In this document: in pieces, positions 43,171 through 44,466 of the stretch | Numbering within the stretch: position 1 is the stretch's first letter | How the letters are laid out: the number at the start of each line of letters is the position of its first letter | NCBI GenBank assembly: GCA_002291845.1 | Contig: DBAU01000019.1 | Span: 1-44,466, forward strand | Source: Alphaproteobacteria bacterium UBA1002 | GTDB lineage: Bacteria; Pseudomonadota; Alphaproteobacteria; Rickettsiales; UBA998 | DNA: 44,466 nucleotides | Direction: 5' to 3' | Translations under genes and position numbers: made by a program | Notes under the pieces: model-generated | The model's database searches: none | What the model saw: only the letters and a program-made list of their open reading frames with translations | What the model was told of the DNA's origin: nothing

Positions 43171-44263
43171 GATCCGCAGCAGTGATAAAAGTGATGAGGG
43201 CGTTCATATGCAGTACATTTTGATCATACTGACCCGCCCGAATATATTCCAACAATCTTTGCGTGTACGCCTCGTTAGTGGCCTCTGTCTCGCGGGGCTG
43301 TGTGATCGAAAATCGATAAATGACATCCAGCGCATCTATGAAGTGGCTGGGTAGCCCTGCAGACAGGCAGAGGGTACGGAAGCCAAGCGGGCCACGATCA
43401 GAGAGTAACTTGCGGGCATTCTCCAAAGGCACATGTGCGCGGGCGGCCAGCGCGACCTCAAAGAAGCGGCGCTCCCCCTGCGCCAGCGCACGCAGCGTCA
43501 AGCTAATGCTCAGGCGCTTACTACGCATCATCTGCTCCACTAGCAAGGCCACATCGTCATCCGACATCCACAATGACAGAAAGCGCAGGATGGCAGCTTC
43601 ACGGGCCAAATCCACTTCCTGTGAAGCAATCTGCCAGGGTAACCGGTATTTTTTTGTCAGCTGCTTTTTCAGCTGTGTCGAGACGAGGAAATAGAGTTTC
43701 TCTGCGATGCGTGGATTCAAACCACCGCGGCATACCAGTGCTTCCAGTACATCCTGTTCATGACGGAATTCGTTCAACAGATAGTCCAGATCACTTTCGG
43801 AAATTTCCGACGTGCGATTGCCCAACAGGGAGACCACTACCAATTCACTGCGTGTGGCCACCAGATGGCGGCTAACCCGTGCGGAGAGATTCTGCCGGCG
43901 GCTGATCGCCAGCCATTTGCGTACCTCATGGGTAGAACGCACGATGTCCATCAAATCCTCATCGGTCAGTAACTCTGAGGACTCCAATACAGGCACGGCG
44001 ATATCCGATACATCATTGGCCAAGGCCAAAATAATGTCGCGCGGAACATGAGGGCTGGCTTTCAGATTCTCCGCGATGGATTTACGAACCACAATCGCGG
44101 TATCGCGCAGCAGCAAACGGAAAATCTCAAGCGCAATTTTCGCCTCGTTGGGTGTAAACTGCGCTTCGTTATATTGTTCAGAGACCTTAGCGGCGATATA
44201 GGAGCGCACTTTGGGTGAAGGCTCGTGAATCAGACGATTCAGATCATGATGGGTTATCGCCAC
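43148..44263 (-). CDS. DUF2336 protein, first of a tandem pair
   Basis: A 371-residue helical protein, paralogous to the next gene: HEPSPKVRSYIAAKVSEQYNEAQFTPNEAKIALEIFRLLLRDTAIVVRKSIAENLKASPHVPRDIILALANDVSDIAVPVLESS aligns with the same blocks there. It starts with GTG at 44263, with AAAGG 6 nt upstream. Its end overlaps the second gene by 23 nt. The AT-rich upstream region holds a near-CtrA box next to a GANTC site. The duplication and overlap suggest the two products act together. Confidence 0.85.
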   Translation of the reverse strand: MAITHHDLNRLIHEPSPKVRSYIAAKVSEQYNEAQFTPNEAKIALEIFRLLLRDTAIVVRKSIAENLKASPHVPRDIILALANDVSDIAVPVLESSELLTDEDLMDIVRSTHEVRKWLAISRRQNLSARVSRHLVATRSELVVVSLLGNRTSEISESDLDYLLNEFRHEQDVLEALVCRGGLNPRIAEKLYFLVSTQLKKQLTKKYRLPWQIASQEVDLAREAAILRFLSLWMSDDDVALLVEQMMRSKRLSISLTLRALAQGERRFFEVALAARAHVPLENARKLLSDRGPLGFRTLCLSAGLPSHFIDALDVIYRFSITQPRETEATNEAYTQRLLEYIRAGQYDQNVLHMNALITFITAADHELRTLH

Positions 44264-44466
44264 GGTCGACCTTTAACAATTTCTGCGTTTCTTCACTTAA
44301 TTTACGTGAAAACCAGTAAAGAATTGTTTAATGAGTCGGATAATTTTTTCGCATAAAAAAAATAAATGCGATCTATTTTTTTGATTTATACAATTCAAAT
44401 GGTTATTGTGCTCAAAAGATATTTCTAAGCAAATATAACGCACCATTTAGGCTGTATTGCTACCAC
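44264..44466 (-). promoter_or_regulatory. AT-rich upstream region with near-CtrA box and GANTC site
   Basis: About 200 nt of very AT-rich sequence upstream of the DUF2336 pair, reaching the window edge. On the minus strand GACTC (44337-44333), one base, TTAA (44331-44328), 7 nt, TTTA (44320-44317): a CtrA-like box with one mismatch and the same GANTC-N1 spacing as at 22796-22816. A weak inverted repeat TCGCAT/ATGCGA lies at 44349-44371. No gene was recognised here. Confidence 0.4.

Noticed and set aside
44349..44371. Intrinsic terminator at TCGCAT/ATGCGA followed by a T-run
   Set aside because: It would act on the plus strand, where no gene precedes it inside the window, and the stem is short and AT-rich.

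Overview
The window is chromosomal DNA of a GC-moderate alphaproteobacterium. The main evidence is gene content and order: a str operon (rpsL-rpsG-fusA-tuf); the alphaproteobacterial backbone ptsP ... prfA-prmC-DUF4167 ... clpB with lysC and ubiG nearby; DUF4167, DUF3108 and tandem DUF2336 proteins; a bacterial homologue of the mitochondrial NDUFAF5 methyltransferase; and CtrA-like boxes (TTAA-N7-TTAA) next to GANTC (CcrM-type) sites. I cannot name the genus. Biosynthetic genes (lysC, argJ, ispG, ubiG) argue against an extremely reduced obligate parasite. No rRNA, tRNA, CRISPR array, insertion sequence or phage gene was seen.

Layout. 1-3324: str operon on the minus strand with a clear promoter upstream of rpsL. 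3501-7557: a membrane-anchored M23 endopeptidase (+) convergent with clpB (-). 7593-9672: three genes (DUF3108 protein, glycine-rich membrane protein, low-GC orphan) lying between clpB and DUF4167, which are usually close together in this class. 9699-18209: a probable minus-strand operon, ptsP, rodZ-like, ispG, hisS, prfA, prmC, DUF4167, with short untracked ORFs and a hairpin in its intercistronic gaps. 18379-22733: an outer-membrane barrel with an acidic segment, a nitronate monooxygenase/FabK-like flavoprotein, a coiled-coil/proline-rich/peptidoglycan-binding protein and a small orphan behind a CtrA/GANTC promoter. 22982-29141: lysC, ubiG, a TPR-methyltransferase coupled to a GNAT gene, Nit-type amidase, comF, NDUFAF5-like methyltransferase. 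29212-31110: a large orphan with an HEITH zinc-protease motif. 31122-37240: mutT, GNAT, argJ and parvulin (-), divergent from secA (+). 37241-40143: a structured intergenic region with a strong minus-strand terminator, then a LuxR-type regulator downstream of aspS. 40190-44263: small lipoprotein, small membrane protein, rnd, and two overlapping DUF2336 genes with an AT-rich upstream region. No gene-free stretch exceeds 300 bases; the longest gaps (about 200-270 bases) are described below.

How the genes work together: most of the window is housekeeping (translation elongation and termination, aminoacylation, protein export and folding, disaggregation, nitrogen-PTS). The most interesting parts are small or regulatory. 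They are a hairpin plus six-codon ORF coupled to prmC; a composite GANTC-N-TTAA-N7-TTAA element upstream of two genes; a two-part element shared by the glycine-rich membrane protein and the HExxH protein, whose C-terminal tails also look alike; and mutually exclusive RNA stems between secA and luxR. These are sequence-based inferences; no search or folding program was run.
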